A DNA stretch of 64,000 nt. It comes from Agromyces cerinus subsp. cerinus (lineage in GTDB: Bacteria > Actinomycetota > Actinomycetes > Actinomycetales > Microbacteriaceae). Below the pieces are notes generated by a model, which saw only the letters and a program-made list of their open reading frames with translations, was not told where the DNA came from and did not search any database. Within the stretch, counting starts at the first letter, position 1; the number at the start of each line of letters is the position of its first letter. Position numbers and translations under genes: made by a program. Positions 45,404-55,475 of this stretch are shown one piece after another. The stretch is taken from assembly GCF_900142065.1 (NCBI RefSeq), contig NZ_FSRJ01000001.1, positions 992,001-1,056,000 on the forward strand, written 5' to 3'.

Positions 45404-46117
45404 ATGGCACGCACCAAGGACGCATCGAAGGCTCAGAAGGAGCCCGGCCGCATGAAGCAGATGTGGCAGGTCTTCCAGATGACCCGCCGCTACGATTCCA
45501 CCGCGCAGTGGCTGATGCTCCTCGGATTCCTCGCCCCCGTGCTGGTGGGCCTGGGCCTGGCGCTCTGGCTGAGCGAGGGCAACGGCTTCACGATCGCCCT
45601 CTGGGTCGTCGCGGGCGTGCTCGCCGGCCTCCTCATCGCGCTCGTCATCCTCGGCCGTCGCGCCGAGCGTGCCGCCTACTCGCAGATCGAGGGCCAGCCC
45701 GGCGCGGTCGGCGCGGTGCTCCGCAGCGGCCTTCGCGGCGGATGGGTCGGCAACGAGATGCCCGTCGCCGTCAACGGCAAGACGCAGGACGCCGTGTACC
45801 GTGCCGTCGGCCGTGGCGGCGTCGCCCTCATCAGCGAGGGTCCCGTCTCGCGCACGAAGCGCATGCTCGACGACGAGCAGCGCAAGGTCACCCGCATCCT
45901 GCCGAACGTTCCCGTCATGCAGATCTCGGTCGGCGATGACGAGGGATCCATCGCCCTTCACAAGCTCCCTGCGGCGCTCCGCAAGACGAAGAAGGCGCTC
46001 ACCAAGCCCGAGGTGCTTGCCGTCTCCAACCGGCTCAACTCGCTCCAGACCTCCCTGCCGATCCCGAAGGGCATCGACCCGATGAAGGCTCGGCCCCAGC
46101 GCGGCAAGATGCGCTGA
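45404..46117 (+). CDS. DUF4191 domain-containing membrane protein
   Basis: A 237-residue actinobacterial protein. A basic N-terminus (MARTKDASKAQKEPGRMKQMW) precedes two membrane helices (about 40-60 and 62-85), then a cytoplasmic domain with the conserved stretch SQIEGQPGAVGAVL, the GRGGVALISEGP segment and a basic C-terminus with LPIPKGIDPMKARP. The family occurs in nearly all Actinobacteria, usually beside lipA as here. Function unknown; its constant neighbourhood hints at a link to lipoate or E2 assembly, which is inference. Confidence 0.9.
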   Translation: MARTKDASKAQKEPGRMKQMWQVFQMTRRYDSTAQWLMLLGFLAPVLVGLGLALWLSEGNGFTIALWVVAGVLAGLLIALVILGRRAERAAYSQIEGQPGAVGAVLRSGLRGGWVGNEMPVAVNGKTQDAVYRAVGRGGVALISEGPVSRTKRMLDDEQRKVTRILPNVPVMQISVGDDEGSIALHKLPAALRKTKKALTKPEVLAVSNRLNSLQTSLPIPKGIDPMKARPQRGKMR

Positions 46118-46138
46118 TCACCCGGCGCTGAACGAAGC

Positions 46139-46172
46139 GAACGCGGCATCCGTCATGACGGATGCCGCGTTC
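46139..46172. terminator. 34-bp perfect palindrome, terminator of DUF4191
   Basis: Each arm begins GAACGCGGCATCCGTC; the second mirrors it exactly from 46156 on. It begins 22 bases after the DUF4191 stop. TCTCGTTCGT follows. It contains a misleading ATG at 46155. Confidence 0.8.
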
Positions 46173-46190
46173 TCGTTCGTGTGGCGGCGG

Positions 46191-46196
46191 TACTCT
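46191..46196 (+). promoter_or_regulatory. Leaderless-type -10 element of the YdcF-like gene
   Basis: TACTCT, 6 bases from GTG 46203. This decides the start. Confidence 0.55.
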
Positions 46197-46202
46197 CGCA
46201 GA

Positions 46203-46781
46203 GTGCGTCTGCTTCCTCTCGCTGTTCCGATCGCTGCCGTCATCGGCCTCGTCGCATGGGCGGAGCTCGTGCATCGGCGGTCGAGCGGCCGGCGACTCGG
46301 CTCCGACGCGCGGTCGGGCACCACGGAGGCGGTCGTCGTGCTCGGCTACCGGAATCGCGGCGGGCGCGCGAACTCCCTGAATCGGTATCGGGTGCGCGCC
46401 GGACTCCGCTCCCAAGACCCGCGCGCCCGAGAAAGCGTCCTCGTGCTGTGCGGCGGTGGGGTCGCCAGCGCCACCCCGGAGGCCGAGCTGATGGCAAGTT
46501 ACGCACGCCGACGCGGATACACGGGTCCAATGCGGCTGGACCGCGACAGCGCCACCACGTGGGAGAACATCCGGAACGCGATCCCGCTGATCGAGGATGC
46601 AGACACGATCAAGATCGTGTCCAACTCGCTCCATGCCGAGAAGGGGCGAGCCTTCCTGTGGAAGCTGCGGCCCGATCTCGCGGGGCGACTCGTCCGCGCC
46701 GAGGACCACCGGTTCGGTGAGCTCGCACTGGTGAAACCACTCGCGGCCGTCCTCGGATTGCGGAGCCCGCGGGGAGCGTAA
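46203..46781 (+). CDS. YdcF/SanA-like (DUF218) membrane-anchored protein
   Basis: A 192-residue protein with one N-terminal helix (LLPLAVPIAAVIGLVAWAEL) followed by a DUF218 domain: EAVVVLGYRNRGGR near residue 43-56, VLCGGGVASATPEAELMASYAR near 81-102, RDSATTWENIRNA and IVSNSLHAEKGRAFLWK. The Ser/Gly-rich GGG loop and His are typical of the ElyC/SanA/YdcF group, linked to envelope polysaccharide metabolism. GTG 46203 is preferred, since ATG 46155 lies inside the preceding terminator. Confidence 0.82.
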   Translation: MRLLPLAVPIAAVIGLVAWAELVHRRSSGRRLGSDARSGTTEAVVVLGYRNRGGRANSLNRYRVRAGLRSQDPRARESVLVLCGGGVASATPEAELMASYARRRGYTGPMRLDRDSATTWENIRNAIPLIEDADTIKIVSNSLHAEKGRAFLWKLRPDLAGRLVRAEDHRFGELALVKPLAAVLGLRSPRGA

Positions 46782-46786
46782 CGCCT

Positions 46787-47221
46787 CTAGTACCGGATGA
46801 GCACCGTGCCCGCGACCTTGTCGTGGAAGCCCCGCTGGTCGGAGTCCCAGACGAGCGCGGGGATGACGAGCAGGAGCAGCGCGGTCCGCACGACCGGGCG
46901 CTTGAGGCCGATCCATCCGCCATCGAGCGGAATGACCCGCATGCCCAGCAGACGGTGCCCGAGGCTGCCCCCGATGGTCGGGATGAAGACGATCTGCAGC
47001 ACGGCGAACACGAGCGGCGTGACCCACGTGTAGGCGGCGGACTCGTAGGGGGTGAAGAGCAGCGAGATCAGCATCGCGCTCGCCCAGTCGACGAGCAATG
47101 CGGCGATGCGGCGACCGGCGCGAGCCACGGAACCGCGGCCCTCGTTCGGCAGTCCGAGCCGCTCCCCCGGCCACCCACTCGGCTCGAGGTCTCCGAAGGT
47201 CTGGGGTTTCGAGTCAGGCAC
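46787..47221 (-). CDS. RDD family membrane protein
   Basis: A 144-residue protein with an RDD domain: RRIAALLVDWASAMLISLLF (Arg and Asp in the first helix), then TIGGSLGHRLLGMRVI, the usual second motif, and FHDKVAGTVLIRY at the end. Three to four membrane helices. Function unknown; some RDD proteins act as Na+/H+ antiporters. GTG start with a TAGACT box 6 bases upstream. It diverges from glnA and its promoter lies next to the GlnR box. Confidence 0.9.
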   Translation of the reverse strand: MPDSKPQTFGDLEPSGWPGERLGLPNEGRGSVARAGRRIAALLVDWASAMLISLLFTPYESAAYTWVTPLVFAVLQIVFIPTIGGSLGHRLLGMRVIPLDGGWIGLKRPVVRTALLLLVIPALVWDSDQRGFHDKVAGTVLIRY

Positions 47222-47227
47222 CAGAAG

Positions 47228-47233
47228 AGTCTA
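47228..47233 (-). promoter_or_regulatory. Leaderless-type -10 element of the RDD gene
   Basis: TAGACT on the minus strand, 6 bases from GTG 47221. Confidence 0.55.
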
Positions 47234-47249
47234 CCGAGCCGAACTGGGC

Positions 47250-47287
47250 GTAACATGGCCGAAACATTCCGGTCACGGCAGGGAAAC
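47250..47287 (+). promoter_or_regulatory. Complete GlnR box upstream of glnA
   Basis: GTAAC (47250-47254), 6 bases, GAAAC (47261-47265), 6 bases, GTCAC (47272-47276), 6 bases, GAAAC (47283-47287). This is exactly the a1-b1-a2-b2 arrangement known for actinobacterial GlnR (gTnAC-n6-GAAAC repeated). It starts 109 bases before the glnA ATG, so glnA is a predicted GlnR target; the regulator itself is not in the window. Confidence 0.85.
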
Positions 47288-47358
47288 GGCACCCGGCTAG
47301 CGTCGCTACCGGCTGTGAAAGTCCGTCCGGTTCTAGTCCTCTTGGAGACTGCGCAAAC

Positions 47359-48783
47359 ATGTTCAGCGATTCGTCCGAAGTTCTCAAGTTCATCAAGGAG
47401 ACGGATGTCAAGTTCCTCGACATCCGCTTCACCGATCTTCCGGGCGTGCAGCAGCACTTCAACATCCCGGCTTCCACCGTCGATGAGGAGTTCTTCACCG
47501 TCGGCCAGCTGTTCGACGGCTCCTCGATCCGCGGCTTCGCGAACATCCACGAGTCCGACATGCAGCTCATCCCCGACGTGACGACCGCGTACATCGACGC
47601 GTTCCGCGCCGAGCGCACGCTCATCATGGTCTTCGACATCTACAACCCGCGCAACGGCGAGATCTACGCCAAGGACCCGCGTCAGGTCGCCAAGAAGGCC
47701 GAGAAGTACCTCGCGTCGACCGGCATCGCCGACACCGCGTTCTTCGCCCCCGAGGCCGAGTTCTACATCTTCGACGACGTGCGCTACGAGGTCAACCAGC
47801 ACTCGAGCTTCTACTCGGTCGACTCCGAAGAGGGCGCCTGGAACTCGGGCCGCGTCGAAGAGGGCGGCAACCTCGGTAACAAGACCCCCTACAAGGGCGG
47901 CTACTTCCCCGTCTCCCCCGTCGACAAGCAGGCCGACCTGCGCGACGACATCTGCCTCAAGCTCATCGACGCCGGCCTCATCCTCGAGCGCTCGCACCAC
48001 GAGGTGGGCACCGGCGGCCAGGCGGAGATCAACTACCGCTTCGACACGATGGTCGCCGCGGCCGACGACATCCTGAAGTTCAAGTACATCGTCAAGAACA
48101 CCGCCGAGCAGTGGGGCAAGACGGCGACGTTCATGCCGAAGCCGATCTTCGGCGACAACGGCTCGGGCATGCACACCCACCAGTCGCTCTGGAGCGAGGG
48201 CAAGCCGCTCTTCTACGACGAGGCCGGCTACGGCGGTCTCTCCGACCTCGCGCGCTGGTACATCGGCGGCCTGCTGAAGCACGCCCCCGCGGTGCTCGCC
48301 TTCACGAACCCGACGGTGAACTCGTACCACCGTCTGGTGCCCGGCTTCGAGGCGCCCGTGAACCTGGTGTACTCGGCGGGCAACCGTTCGGCGTCCATCC
48401 GCATCCCGATCACCGGCACCAACCCGAAGGCCAAGCGCATCGAGTTCCGCGCTCCGGATGCCTCGGGCAACCCCTACCTCGCGTTCGCCGCGCAGCTCAT
48501 GGCCGGCCTCGACGGCATCAAGAACCGCATCGAGCCGCACGAGCCCGTCGACAAGGACCTCTACGAGCTCCCGCCCGAGGAGGCCAAGGCGATCCCGCAG
48601 GTCCCCGGCTCGCTCGGCGAGGCCCTCGCGGCGCTCGAGGCCGACCACGACTTCCTCCTCGAGGGCGGCGTGTTCACCAAGGAGCTCATCGAGACGTGGA
48701 TCGACTTCAAGCGCGAGAAGGAGCTGAAGCCGCTGGCTCTGCGTCCTCACCCGTTCGAGTTCGAGCTCTACTACGGCGTCTGA
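47359..48783 (+). CDS. glnA: Type I glutamine synthetase
   Basis: A 474-residue enzyme making glutamine from glutamate, ATP and ammonia. Typical blocks: [40 protein letters not shown] (metal ligands), [21 protein letters not shown] and [10 protein letters not shown]. The adenylylation site is Tyr402 in [11 protein letters not shown], so it is a substrate for GlnE encoded downstream on the opposite strand. TTGGAGA lies upstream of the ATG, and a complete GlnR box controls transcription. A long terminator follows. Confidence 0.97.
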   Translation: MFSDSSEVLKFIKETDVKFLDIRFTDLPGVQQHFNIPASTVDEEFFTVGQLFDGSSIRGFANIHESDMQLIPDVTTAYIDAFRAERTLIMVFDIYNPRNGEIYAKDPRQVAKKAEKYLASTGIADTAFFAPEAEFYIFDDVRYEVNQHSSFYSVDSEEGAWNSGRVEEGGNLGNKTPYKGGYFPVSPVDKQADLRDDICLKLIDAGLILERSHHEVGTGGQAEINYRFDTMVAAADDILKFKYIVKNTAEQWGKTATFMPKPIFGDNGSGMHTHQSLWSEGKPLFYDEAGYGGLSDLARWYIGGLLKHAPAVLAFTNPTVNSYHRLVPGFEAPVNLVYSAGNRSASIRIPITGTNPKAKRIEFRAPDASGNPYLAFAAQLMAGLDGIKNRIEPHEPVDKDLYELPPEEAKAIPQVPGSLGEALAALEADHDFLLEGGVFTKELIETWIDFKREKELKPLALRPHPFEFELYYGV

Positions 48784-48855
48784 TCCTGCAGCCCCCTCTG
48801 CAGTCCCCAGGATCCGAACCTGCATCCCCCCTGCAATCGTAAGGATCCGGCCTGG

Positions 48856-48889
48856 ATGGGCCCGCACCGCTTCGGCGGGGCGGGCCCAT
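48856..48889. terminator. Terminator between glnA and glnE
   Basis: ATGGGCCCG (48856-48864) / CGGGCCCAT (48881-48889) enclose an inner CCGC-TTCG-GCGG stem. TCGTCGTTT follows on the plus strand. The gap 48784-48962 also has CTGCA-rich short repeats (e.g. CTGCAGCCCC / CTGCAATCG). Confidence 0.8.
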
Positions 48890-48962
48890 TCGTCGTTTCC
48901 CGGCGACGTTGCGACGCGACGACCGGTCGACCATGTCGCCGCTCTCGAGATCCGGGTGCCGC

Positions 48963-51900
48963 TCAGCCGATGGACGGCTCACGCCGGGGCTCGACCCCGT
49001 AGAAGCCGCGATCGAAGACGGCGCGGGCGCGCCGGGTGACATGCAGATAGTCCTGTTCGAGCTGTGTCGCCGATCCAGGCGGGTAGCCCATGATGCGGGC
49101 GACGCCCTCGAGCTGCGATCGCTCGACGGGCAGCACGTCGGTGGTGCGGTCGAGCCAGAGGGTGAGCGCCGAACGGGCGCGCGAGGCGAACACCCACGCG
49201 GCGCGCAGCGTTTCGGCATCGGATGCCTCGACGAGCCCGTGCTCGACCGCTGCGGCGAGGGCGTCGAGCGTCGACGTCGTGCGCAGCGCGGGAACGGCGG
49301 CGGCGTGCTGCAGTTGGATGAGCTGCACGAACCATTCGACATCGGAGAGCGATCCGCGCCCGAGCTTCAGGTGCCGGTTCGGATCGGCTCCCTGCGGCAG
49401 TCGTTCGTTCTCGACGCGAGCCTTGATGCGCTTGACCTCTCGCACGTCGCGTTCGCTGATCGACTCGGGATAGCGCACGGTGTCAGCGAGGTCGGTGAAC
49501 TCCTCGATGAGCGGCAGGTTGCCCGCCACCCCGCGGGCTCGCAGCAGCGCCTGCGCCTCCCACGTCAGCGACCACCTCGCGTAGTACGCACGGTAGGCGT
49601 CGAGCGAGCGGGCGACGACGCCGTTGCGTCCCTCGGGGCGGAGGTCGGCGTCGAGGTCGAAGGGCAGCCGCGCGTCTTCGCTGAGACGCACGAGTTCGGC
49701 GACGATGCGCAGCGCCCGCGAATGTGCGGCGTCAGCCGCGGCATCCGTCGCCCGGTAGACGTAGATGATGTCGGCGTCGGAACCGATGCCGAGCTCGCGG
49801 CCGCCGAAGCGGCCCATGCCGATCACGGCGAACTCGATACCGTCGGGCTCGCCGCCGCGGATCGCGGCGACGAGGGCGGCGATGTGGTTCTCGGTGACGT
49901 CGCTGAGGGCGTGGCCGAGTTCTTCGACGGTGCAGACGTCGAGGATTCCGGAGAGCGCGAGCCGCAGCACCTCGCGGCGGCGGATGGCGCGGAAGATCTT
50001 GGCCGCGACGTCGGGTTCCTCGTGCCGACGGAGCACCGCCCGGCCTTCGTCTTCGAGCGCGGCGATCGATCGCGGCCGCAGCTCGTCGAGGTCTTCGAGC
50101 CAGGCCACCGATTCGGGGCTGCGCTCGAGCAACTCGGCGGCGAAGCGGGAGCCCGAGAGCACCCGCGTGAGCCGCAGCGCCGCGTCGGAGGAGTCGCGGA
50201 GCAGCCGCAGATACCAGTGGGTGGTGCCGAGGGTGTCGCTGAGGCGCCGGAACGACAGCAGCCCGAAGTCGGGGTCGGTGCCGTCGGCGAACCAGGAGAT
50301 GAGCACCGGCATGAGGTTGCGCTGGATCTGCGCGCGCCGCGACACACCGGTGGTGAGCGCCGCGATGTGCGCGAGCGCACCGCGCGGGTCGCGGAACCCG
50401 ATCGCCGCGAGGCGGGCCTCGGCCTGCACGCTCGTGAGTCCGAGACCGGATGCGGGCAGCGATGCCACCGCCGACAGCAGCGGCCGGTAGAAGAGTCGTT
50501 CGTGCAGGCCGCGCACGCGCTGGCGAGTGGCGTGCCACACCGCCATGAGTTCATCGGCCGTGCGGCCGAGCCCCGAGGCACGGGCGAGCACGCGAAGTCG
50601 GTGCTCGTCGCGCGGCATGAGGTGCGTGCGGCGCAACCGCTCGAGCTGCACCCGGTGCTCGAGCACTCGCAGCACCCGGTAGTCGCGCGCGAACTCGGCC
50701 GCCTCCTCGCGGCCCACATAGCCGAGCTCGGCGAGTGCCGCGAGGGCGGGCAGTGTGCCGCGCTGGTGGATGCCGTCGTCGGAGGCGCCGTGCACGAGCT
50801 GCAGCAGCTGCACCGTGAACTCGATGTCGCGGATGCCGCCCGGGCCGAGCTTGATCTGCACGTCGACCTCGTCGGCGGGGATGTGCTCGGTGACGCGCTC
50901 GCGCATCGCCTGAACTGACTCGACGAAGCCCTCTCGGCTCGAACTCGACCACACCTTCGGCGCGACGCCCTCGATGTATCGGCCGCCGAGCTCGAGGTCG
51001 CCGGCGAGCGGGCGGGCCTTGAGGAGTGCCTGGAACTCCCAGCTCTTCGCCCACCGGTCGTAGTACTGCAGGTGCGACTCGAGCGTGCGCACGAGTGCGC
51101 CGTCCTTGCCCTCGGGGCGGAGGTTCGGGTCGACCTCCCACAGCGGCGGCTCGATGCCGGGCTCGCCGATGATGCGCATCGTCAGCATGGCGAGGCGGGT
51201 GGCGATGTCGAGCGCTCGCGCGGTCGAGACCACGTCTTCGTCGGCGGATTCGGCGACGAAGATGACGTCGACGTCGCTCACGTAGTTGAGCTCACGGGCC
51301 CCGGCCTTGCCCATGCCGATGACGGCGAGCCGCGTGGCCTCGACCTCGGCGGCCGGGTACCGTCCAGGTGCTGCGGGCTCCCCCGGTGCCCGCCCGATCA
51401 CGCGACGAGCGGCCGCAAGCGCTGCATCGAGCGTGGCGCCGGCCAGATCGGCGAGGCCGGCTGCCACGACGTCGACCACGTCGACCGCGTCGGCGCGGGT
51501 GAGGTCGTACACCGCGATGTCCGCGAGGAGCCGTCGGTACCGGATGCGGATCGCCCTCGCCGCCGCTTCGGGGAGGTCCGCCGGCGGGGCGGTGACCGCG
51601 TCAAGCGCGGCGAGCAGCGATGCTCGTGCCTCTGCGACGCTCGGCGGAGCGACCGGCACCTGCGCGAACGATGCGAGGTCCGACGGATGCCGCAGCAGGA
51701 AGTCGGCGAATCCGCGCGAGGCTCCGACGAGTCGCACCAGGCGCGCCGCGGCGTTCTCATGATCGAGGACGCCGGCGAGCTCGGTCGGCGCCTGTTCGTG
51801 GAGTCGCGCGACGACCGCGAGCGCCTCGTCGGGGTCGGCGGCCTGCGCGAACACCTCGAGCAGCGAGTCCGCGGCGACACCGGTGGACGCCGACAGCGAT

Positions 51901-51980
51901 TCGAGCGCCGCTGCGGCGCCGCTCAGCTCGACGAAGCCCGCACGAGCGACTCTTCCGAGCGTGGGGGCCTGACGAGACAT
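48963..51980 (-). CDS. glnE: Bifunctional glutamine synthetase adenylyltransferase/deadenylase
   Basis: A 1005-residue protein with two nucleotidyltransferase domains. The deadenylase half has [21 protein letters not shown] (about 205-225) and the adenylylating half [21 protein letters not shown] (split; about 715-735), each with the Gly-x-Asp-x-Asp metal motif. GlnE modifies Tyr of GlnA according to nitrogen status. Frame extends upstream; ATG 51980 ([15 protein letters not shown]) is the natural start, 8 bases after the glnA2 stop, so the two are co-transcribed. Expressed convergently toward glnA. Confidence 0.95.
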   Translation of the reverse strand: MSRQAPTLGRVARAGFVELSGAAAALESLSASTGVAADSLLEVFAQAADPDEALAVVARLHEQAPTELAGVLDHENAAARLVRLVGASRGFADFLLRHPSDLASFAQVPVAPPSVAEARASLLAALDAVTAPPADLPEAAARAIRIRYRRLLADIAVYDLTRADAVDVVDVVAAGLADLAGATLDAALAAARRVIGRAPGEPAAPGRYPAAEVEATRLAVIGMGKAGARELNYVSDVDVIFVAESADEDVVSTARALDIATRLAMLTMRIIGEPGIEPPLWEVDPNLRPEGKDGALVRTLESHLQYYDRWAKSWEFQALLKARPLAGDLELGGRYIEGVAPKVWSSSSREGFVESVQAMRERVTEHIPADEVDVQIKLGPGGIRDIEFTVQLLQLVHGASDDGIHQRGTLPALAALAELGYVGREEAAEFARDYRVLRVLEHRVQLERLRRTHLMPRDEHRLRVLARASGLGRTADELMAVWHATRQRVRGLHERLFYRPLLSAVASLPASGLGLTSVQAEARLAAIGFRDPRGALAHIAALTTGVSRRAQIQRNLMPVLISWFADGTDPDFGLLSFRRLSDTLGTTHWYLRLLRDSSDAALRLTRVLSGSRFAAELLERSPESVAWLEDLDELRPRSIAALEDEGRAVLRRHEEPDVAAKIFRAIRRREVLRLALSGILDVCTVEELGHALSDVTENHIAALVAAIRGGEPDGIEFAVIGMGRFGGRELGIGSDADIIYVYRATDAAADAAHSRALRIVAELVRLSEDARLPFDLDADLRPEGRNGVVARSLDAYRAYYARWSLTWEAQALLRARGVAGNLPLIEEFTDLADTVRYPESISERDVREVKRIKARVENERLPQGADPNRHLKLGRGSLSDVEWFVQLIQLQHAAAVPALRTTSTLDALAAAVEHGLVEASDAETLRAAWVFASRARSALTLWLDRTTDVLPVERSQLEGVARIMGYPPGSATQLEQDYLHVTRRARAVFDRGFYGVEPRREPSIG

Positions 51981-51988
51981 CCGATGCG

Positions 51989-53344
51989 TCAGAGGATCTC
52001 GAGGTTGCGCTTCAGCTCGAACGGAGTGACCTCCGAGCGGTAGTCGCGCCACTCGGCACGTTTGTTCGCGAGCACGTAGTTGAACACCTGCTCGCCGAGC
52101 GTCTCGGCGACGAGCTCCGACTCCTCCATGAGCTGGACCGCGTGATCGAGGCTTGCGGGCAGCGGGTCGTAGCCGAGGGCCCGTCGCTCGCGATCGGTCA
52201 GCGCCCACACGTCGTCTTCGGCCTCGGGCGGGAGCTCGTAGCCCTCTTCGATGCCCTTCATGCCCGCAGCGAGGAGCAGCGAGAACGCGAGGTAGGGGTT
52301 CGCCGCCGAATCGATCGCTCGATACTCGACGCGAGCGCTCTGCCCCTTGCCGGGCTTGTACAACGGCACGCGCACGAGCGCCGAGCGGTTGTTGTGGCCC
52401 CAGCACACGAAGCTCGGCGCCTCGGCGAGCTTGTCGGGACCGACACCGCCCCACAGTCGCTTGTACGAGTTCACGAACTGGTTGGTGACGGCCGTGATCT
52501 CGGGAGCGTGGGTCAGCAGACCGGCGATGAACTGCCGGCCGACCTTGGAGAGCTGGTACTGCGCGCCGGCCTCGTAGAAGGCGTTGGCATCGCCTTCGAA
52601 GAGCGACATGTGGGTGTGCATGCCGCTACCGGGCTGACCGGAGAAGGGCTTCGGCATGAACGTCGCGTAGACGCCCTGCTCGATCGCGACCTCTTTGATC
52701 ACGGTGCGGAAGGTCATGATGTTGTCGGCCGTCGTCAGCGCGTCGGCGTAGCGCAGGTCGATCTCGTTCTGACCGGGCCCGGCCTCATGGTGGCTGAACT
52801 CGACCGAGATGCCGAGGTCTTCGAGCATGCGCACCGAACGACGACGGAAGTCGTGGGCGGTGCCGCCGGGAACGTTGTCGAAGTAGCCGGCGGAGTCGAC
52901 GGGCTCGGGGCCCGAGGCACCGTACTTCGACGACTTGAGCAGGTAGAACTCGATCTCGGGGTGCGTGTAGAAGGTGAAGCCTCGATCGGCAGCACGCGCG
53001 AGGGTGCGCTTCAGCACGTTGCGCGGATCGGAGACCGCGGGCTCGCCGTCGGGCGTCGTGATGTCGCAGAACATGCGCGCGGTGGGGTCGATGTCTCCGC
53101 GCCACGGCAACGTCTGGAACGTCGTCGGGTCGGGATAGGCGAGCAGATCGGACTCGAAGGTGCGGCTGAGGCCCTCGATCGCCGAGCCGTCGAATCCGAT
53201 GCCCTCGGTGAAGGCGCCCTCGACCTCGGCGGGGGCGATCGCCACCGACTTCAGGGTTCCGACCACGTCGGTGAACCAGAGTCTGACGAACTTGACCCCT
53301 CGCTCCTCGATCGTGCGAAGAACGAAGTCGCGCTGCTTATCCAT
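51989..53344 (-). CDS. glnA2: GlnA2-type glutamine synthetase
   Basis: A 451-residue GS paralogue close in length to mycobacterial GlnA2. It has [50 protein letters not shown] and [19 protein letters not shown]. The adenylylation region reads [12 protein letters not shown], with Trp instead of Tyr, so GlnE cannot modify it there. The role may be glutamine, D-isoglutamine or polyamine/glutamate-related; this is not decided by sequence. ATG 53344 with GAGAGGG upstream. It is co-transcribed with glnE. Confidence 0.93.
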   Translation of the reverse strand: MDKQRDFVLRTIEERGVKFVRLWFTDVVGTLKSVAIAPAEVEGAFTEGIGFDGSAIEGLSRTFESDLLAYPDPTTFQTLPWRGDIDPTARMFCDITTPDGEPAVSDPRNVLKRTLARAADRGFTFYTHPEIEFYLLKSSKYGASGPEPVDSAGYFDNVPGGTAHDFRRRSVRMLEDLGISVEFSHHEAGPGQNEIDLRYADALTTADNIMTFRTVIKEVAIEQGVYATFMPKPFSGQPGSGMHTHMSLFEGDANAFYEAGAQYQLSKVGRQFIAGLLTHAPEITAVTNQFVNSYKRLWGGVGPDKLAEAPSFVCWGHNNRSALVRVPLYKPGKGQSARVEYRAIDSAANPYLAFSLLLAAGMKGIEEGYELPPEAEDDVWALTDRERRALGYDPLPASLDHAVQLMEESELVAETLGEQVFNYVLANKRAEWRDYRSEVTPFELKRNLEIL

Positions 53345-53431
53345 CCACACCCTCTCTCGCACTTCTCAGCGTACTGGCTCGCGGTCCTGCCTCGCGCGCG
53401 CCCGCGAGGCGGTGACGGATGTCGCGTGTGC

Positions 53432-53437
53432 CAGACT
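53432..53437 (+). promoter_or_regulatory. Leaderless-type -10 element of panB
   Basis: CAGACT, 6 bases from ATG 53444. Same hexamer at the same distance as before the phosphodiesterase gene (25176-25181); lacks the first T of TANNNT. Confidence 0.4.
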
Positions 53438-53443
53438 TGCCCC

Positions 53444-54328
53444 ATGTCAGGCGAGCCCCAGAACGCAGCATCCGACACGTCGGCCGGCACCGAGCAGAAC
53501 CCCTACGGCGGTGCCGCCGCGACCGGAGGGCCGAAGCGCGTGCGCACCCGGCATTTCCAGAACGCCAAGCGCGACGGCATCAAGATCACGGGGCTCACGA
53601 GCTACGACCAGCTCACCGCTCGCATCTTCGACGAGGCCGGCATCGACTTCCTGCTCGTCGGCGACTCGGCCGGCAACAACGTCTTCGGCTACGAGACCAC
53701 GCTGCCCGTCACGATCGACGAGCTGATCCCCCTCACGCGCGCGGTCGCCGGTGCGGTCAAGCGGGCCTTCGTCGTCGCCGACATGCCGTTCGGCTCGTAC
53801 GAGAACGGCCCTGAAGACGCGCTGCACACCGCGGTGCGCTTCATGAAGGAGACCGGGGCGCACGCCGTGAAGCTCGAGGGCGGTGAGCGCAGCCACAAGC
53901 AGATCCGCCGCATCGTGGGTGCGGGCATCCCGGTCATGGCGCACATCGGCTACACGCCGCAGAGCGAGCACGGCCTCGGCGGCCACGTCATCCAGGGCCG
54001 CGGCGAGGGTGTCAAGCGGTTGCTCGCCGATGCCAAGGCCGTGCAGGACGCCGGTGCGTTCGCCGTCGTGCTCGAGATGGTGCCGGCGGATGCCGCGCGG
54101 CAGGTCACGGAACTCCTCGACATCCCGACGATCAGCGTCGGGGCGGGCCCGCACACCGACGGCCAACTGCTCGTCTGGACCGACTGGGCAGGCCTCACGA
54201 TCGGTCGCGTGCCGAAGTTCGTGAAGCAGTACGCCGATCTCTCGGGCATTCTGAGCGCTGCCGCGAAGGAATGGCGCACCGACGTCGAAGCCGGCGTGTA
54301 CCCGAACTCCGAGCACTCGTACGAGTAG
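53444..54328 (+). CDS. panB: 3-methyl-2-oxobutanoate hydroxymethyltransferase
   Basis: A 294-residue enzyme of pantothenate synthesis, adding a hydroxymethyl group from methylene-tetrahydrofolate to alpha-ketoisovalerate. Motifs: [19 protein letters not shown] (about 48-66), [35 protein letters not shown] and [17 protein letters not shown] (about 230-247). An N-terminal 30 residues rich in Gly/Ala/Thr are extra to the catalytic barrel. Starts at ATG 53444 with a leaderless-type spacing. No other pan genes are in the window. Confidence 0.96.
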   Translation: MSGEPQNAASDTSAGTEQNPYGGAAATGGPKRVRTRHFQNAKRDGIKITGLTSYDQLTARIFDEAGIDFLLVGDSAGNNVFGYETTLPVTIDELIPLTRAVAGAVKRAFVVADMPFGSYENGPEDALHTAVRFMKETGAHAVKLEGGERSHKQIRRIVGAGIPVMAHIGYTPQSEHGLGGHVIQGRGEGVKRLLADAKAVQDAGAFAVVLEMVPADAARQVTELLDIPTISVGAGPHTDGQLLVWTDWAGLTIGRVPKFVKQYADLSGILSAAAKEWRTDVEAGVYPNSEHSYE

Positions 54329-54378
54329 CCGCGATGCCGGCTGAGCGTGTCGAAGCCTCTGTCTCGACCGGCAGGGGC

Positions 54379-54564
54379 TCAGTCTTCGGCGGCCTCTTCC
54401 TCGGCCCACTTCGCGCTGTTCGCACGCAGGATCTCGAGGGCCCGTTCGGCCTCGGCGCGGGTCTCGAAGGGCCCCACCCGATCGACCGACGGCGACACGA
54501 ATCCCTGCTCCACCTCACCGGTGTTCAGGTTGTACCAGAACATGTGCTCGACATCCTCGGCCAT
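54379..54564 (-). CDS. Small SPOR-like protein
   Basis: A 61-residue acidic protein. The sequence FWYNLNTGEVEQGFVSP through GPFETRAEAERALEIL matches a degenerate SPOR-type fold: a Trp/Tyr strand, then the GPF-x-T-R-A-E-A motif of SPOR repeats. Actinobacteria often carry this small protein beside map. It is divergent from map with only 11 bases between start codons and is predicted leaderless. Soluble; binding partner unknown. Confidence 0.85.
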   Translation of the reverse strand: MAEDVEHMFWYNLNTGEVEQGFVSPSVDRVGPFETRAEAERALEILRANSAKWAEEEAAED

Positions 54565-54578
54565 AGGCTGATCCTATG
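54562..54578. promoter_or_regulatory. 11-bp divergent leaderless promoter shared by the SPOR-like gene and map
   Basis: The 17 bases CATAGGCTGATCCTATG contain both start codons (CAT reversed = ATG of the SPOR gene; ATG of map) and both -10 boxes. Plus strand: TAGGCT (54564-54569), 6 bases, ATG 54576. Minus strand: TAGGAT (54576-54571), 6 bases, ATG 54564. Each -10 uses the first T of the opposite gene's start codon. Confidence 0.7.
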
Positions 54579-55439
54579 CCCAAGGACGCCACAGGCCACC
54601 TGATCCCCGGCCGTCTGTCGCCGCTTCGCGCGGTGCCCGCCTCGATCCCGCGACCGGAGTACGTGGGCAAGCGCGCGCCGGTCGCGTACTCGGGCGGCGA
54701 TCGCTACACGCCCGAAGAAGTCGAGCGCGTCCGTGCGGCCGGGCGTGTCGCGGCGGGCGCGATCGAGGCGGCGTCCGCGGCGATCCGCCCCGGCGTCACG
54801 ACCGATGAGCTCGACCGCATCGCGCACGAGTACGTCGTCGAGCATGGCGCCTACCCGTCGACGCTCGGCTATCGCGGCTTCCCGAAGTCCTCGTGCACCT
54901 CGGTCAACGAGGTCATCTGCCACGGCATCCCCGACGACACCGTGCTCGCCGACGGCGACCTCGTGAACATCGACGTCACGGCCTACCTCGACGGGTACCA
55001 CGGCGACCTCAACCATACCTTCCTGGTGGGCGAGGCGACCGAAGCGGCCGTCCAGCTCGTCGAGCGCACCCGTGAGGCGCTGCGCCGCGGCATCCGCGCC
55101 GTCGCACCCGGCCGCAAGGTCAACGTGATCGGCCGGGCGATCGAGGCGTACGCGAAGCGCTTCGGATACGGGGTCGTGCGCGACTACACGGGCCACGGGG
55201 TCGGCCGCGCGTTCCACTCGGGGCTGATCATCCCCCATTACGACGCCCCCGAGTTCGACACCGTCATGGAGCCGGGAATGATCTTCACGATCGAGCCGAT
55301 GCTCACCCTCGGCGGCATCGAATGGGATGTGTGGGCCGACGACTGGACGGTCGTGACGCGTGATCGTTCGCTCACGGCCCAGTTCGAGCACACGCTGGTG
55401 GTCACCGAGCGAGGCGCCGACATCCTGACCCTTCCCTGA
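54576..55439 (+). CDS. map: Type I methionine aminopeptidase
   Basis: A 287-residue enzyme removing N-terminal Met. The N-terminal actinobacterial extension has [12 protein letters not shown] (a PxxPxxYVGK-type SH3-binding-like motif). Catalytic residues: the metal ligands [29 protein letters not shown] and MIFTIEPML. The length is normal for this extended form. Co-positioned with its divergent SPOR neighbour; promoter is within that neighbour's start codon. Confidence 0.95.
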   Translation: MPKDATGHLIPGRLSPLRAVPASIPRPEYVGKRAPVAYSGGDRYTPEEVERVRAAGRVAAGAIEAASAAIRPGVTTDELDRIAHEYVVEHGAYPSTLGYRGFPKSSCTSVNEVICHGIPDDTVLADGDLVNIDVTAYLDGYHGDLNHTFLVGEATEAAVQLVERTREALRRGIRAVAPGRKVNVIGRAIEAYAKRFGYGVVRDYTGHGVGRAFHSGLIIPHYDAPEFDTVMEPGMIFTIEPMLTLGGIEWDVWADDWTVVTRDRSLTAQFEHTLVVTERGADILTLP

Positions 55440-55462
55440 ACGGCACCCGAACGGCCCCGCGA

Positions 55463-55468
55463 TAGTGT
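55463..55468 (+). promoter_or_regulatory. Leaderless-type -10 element of ppgK
   Basis: TAGTGT, 7 bases from ATG 55476. This supports ATG 55476 over the in-frame GTG at 55467, which the box overlaps. Confidence 0.55.
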
Positions 55469-55475
55469 GGCCGCT

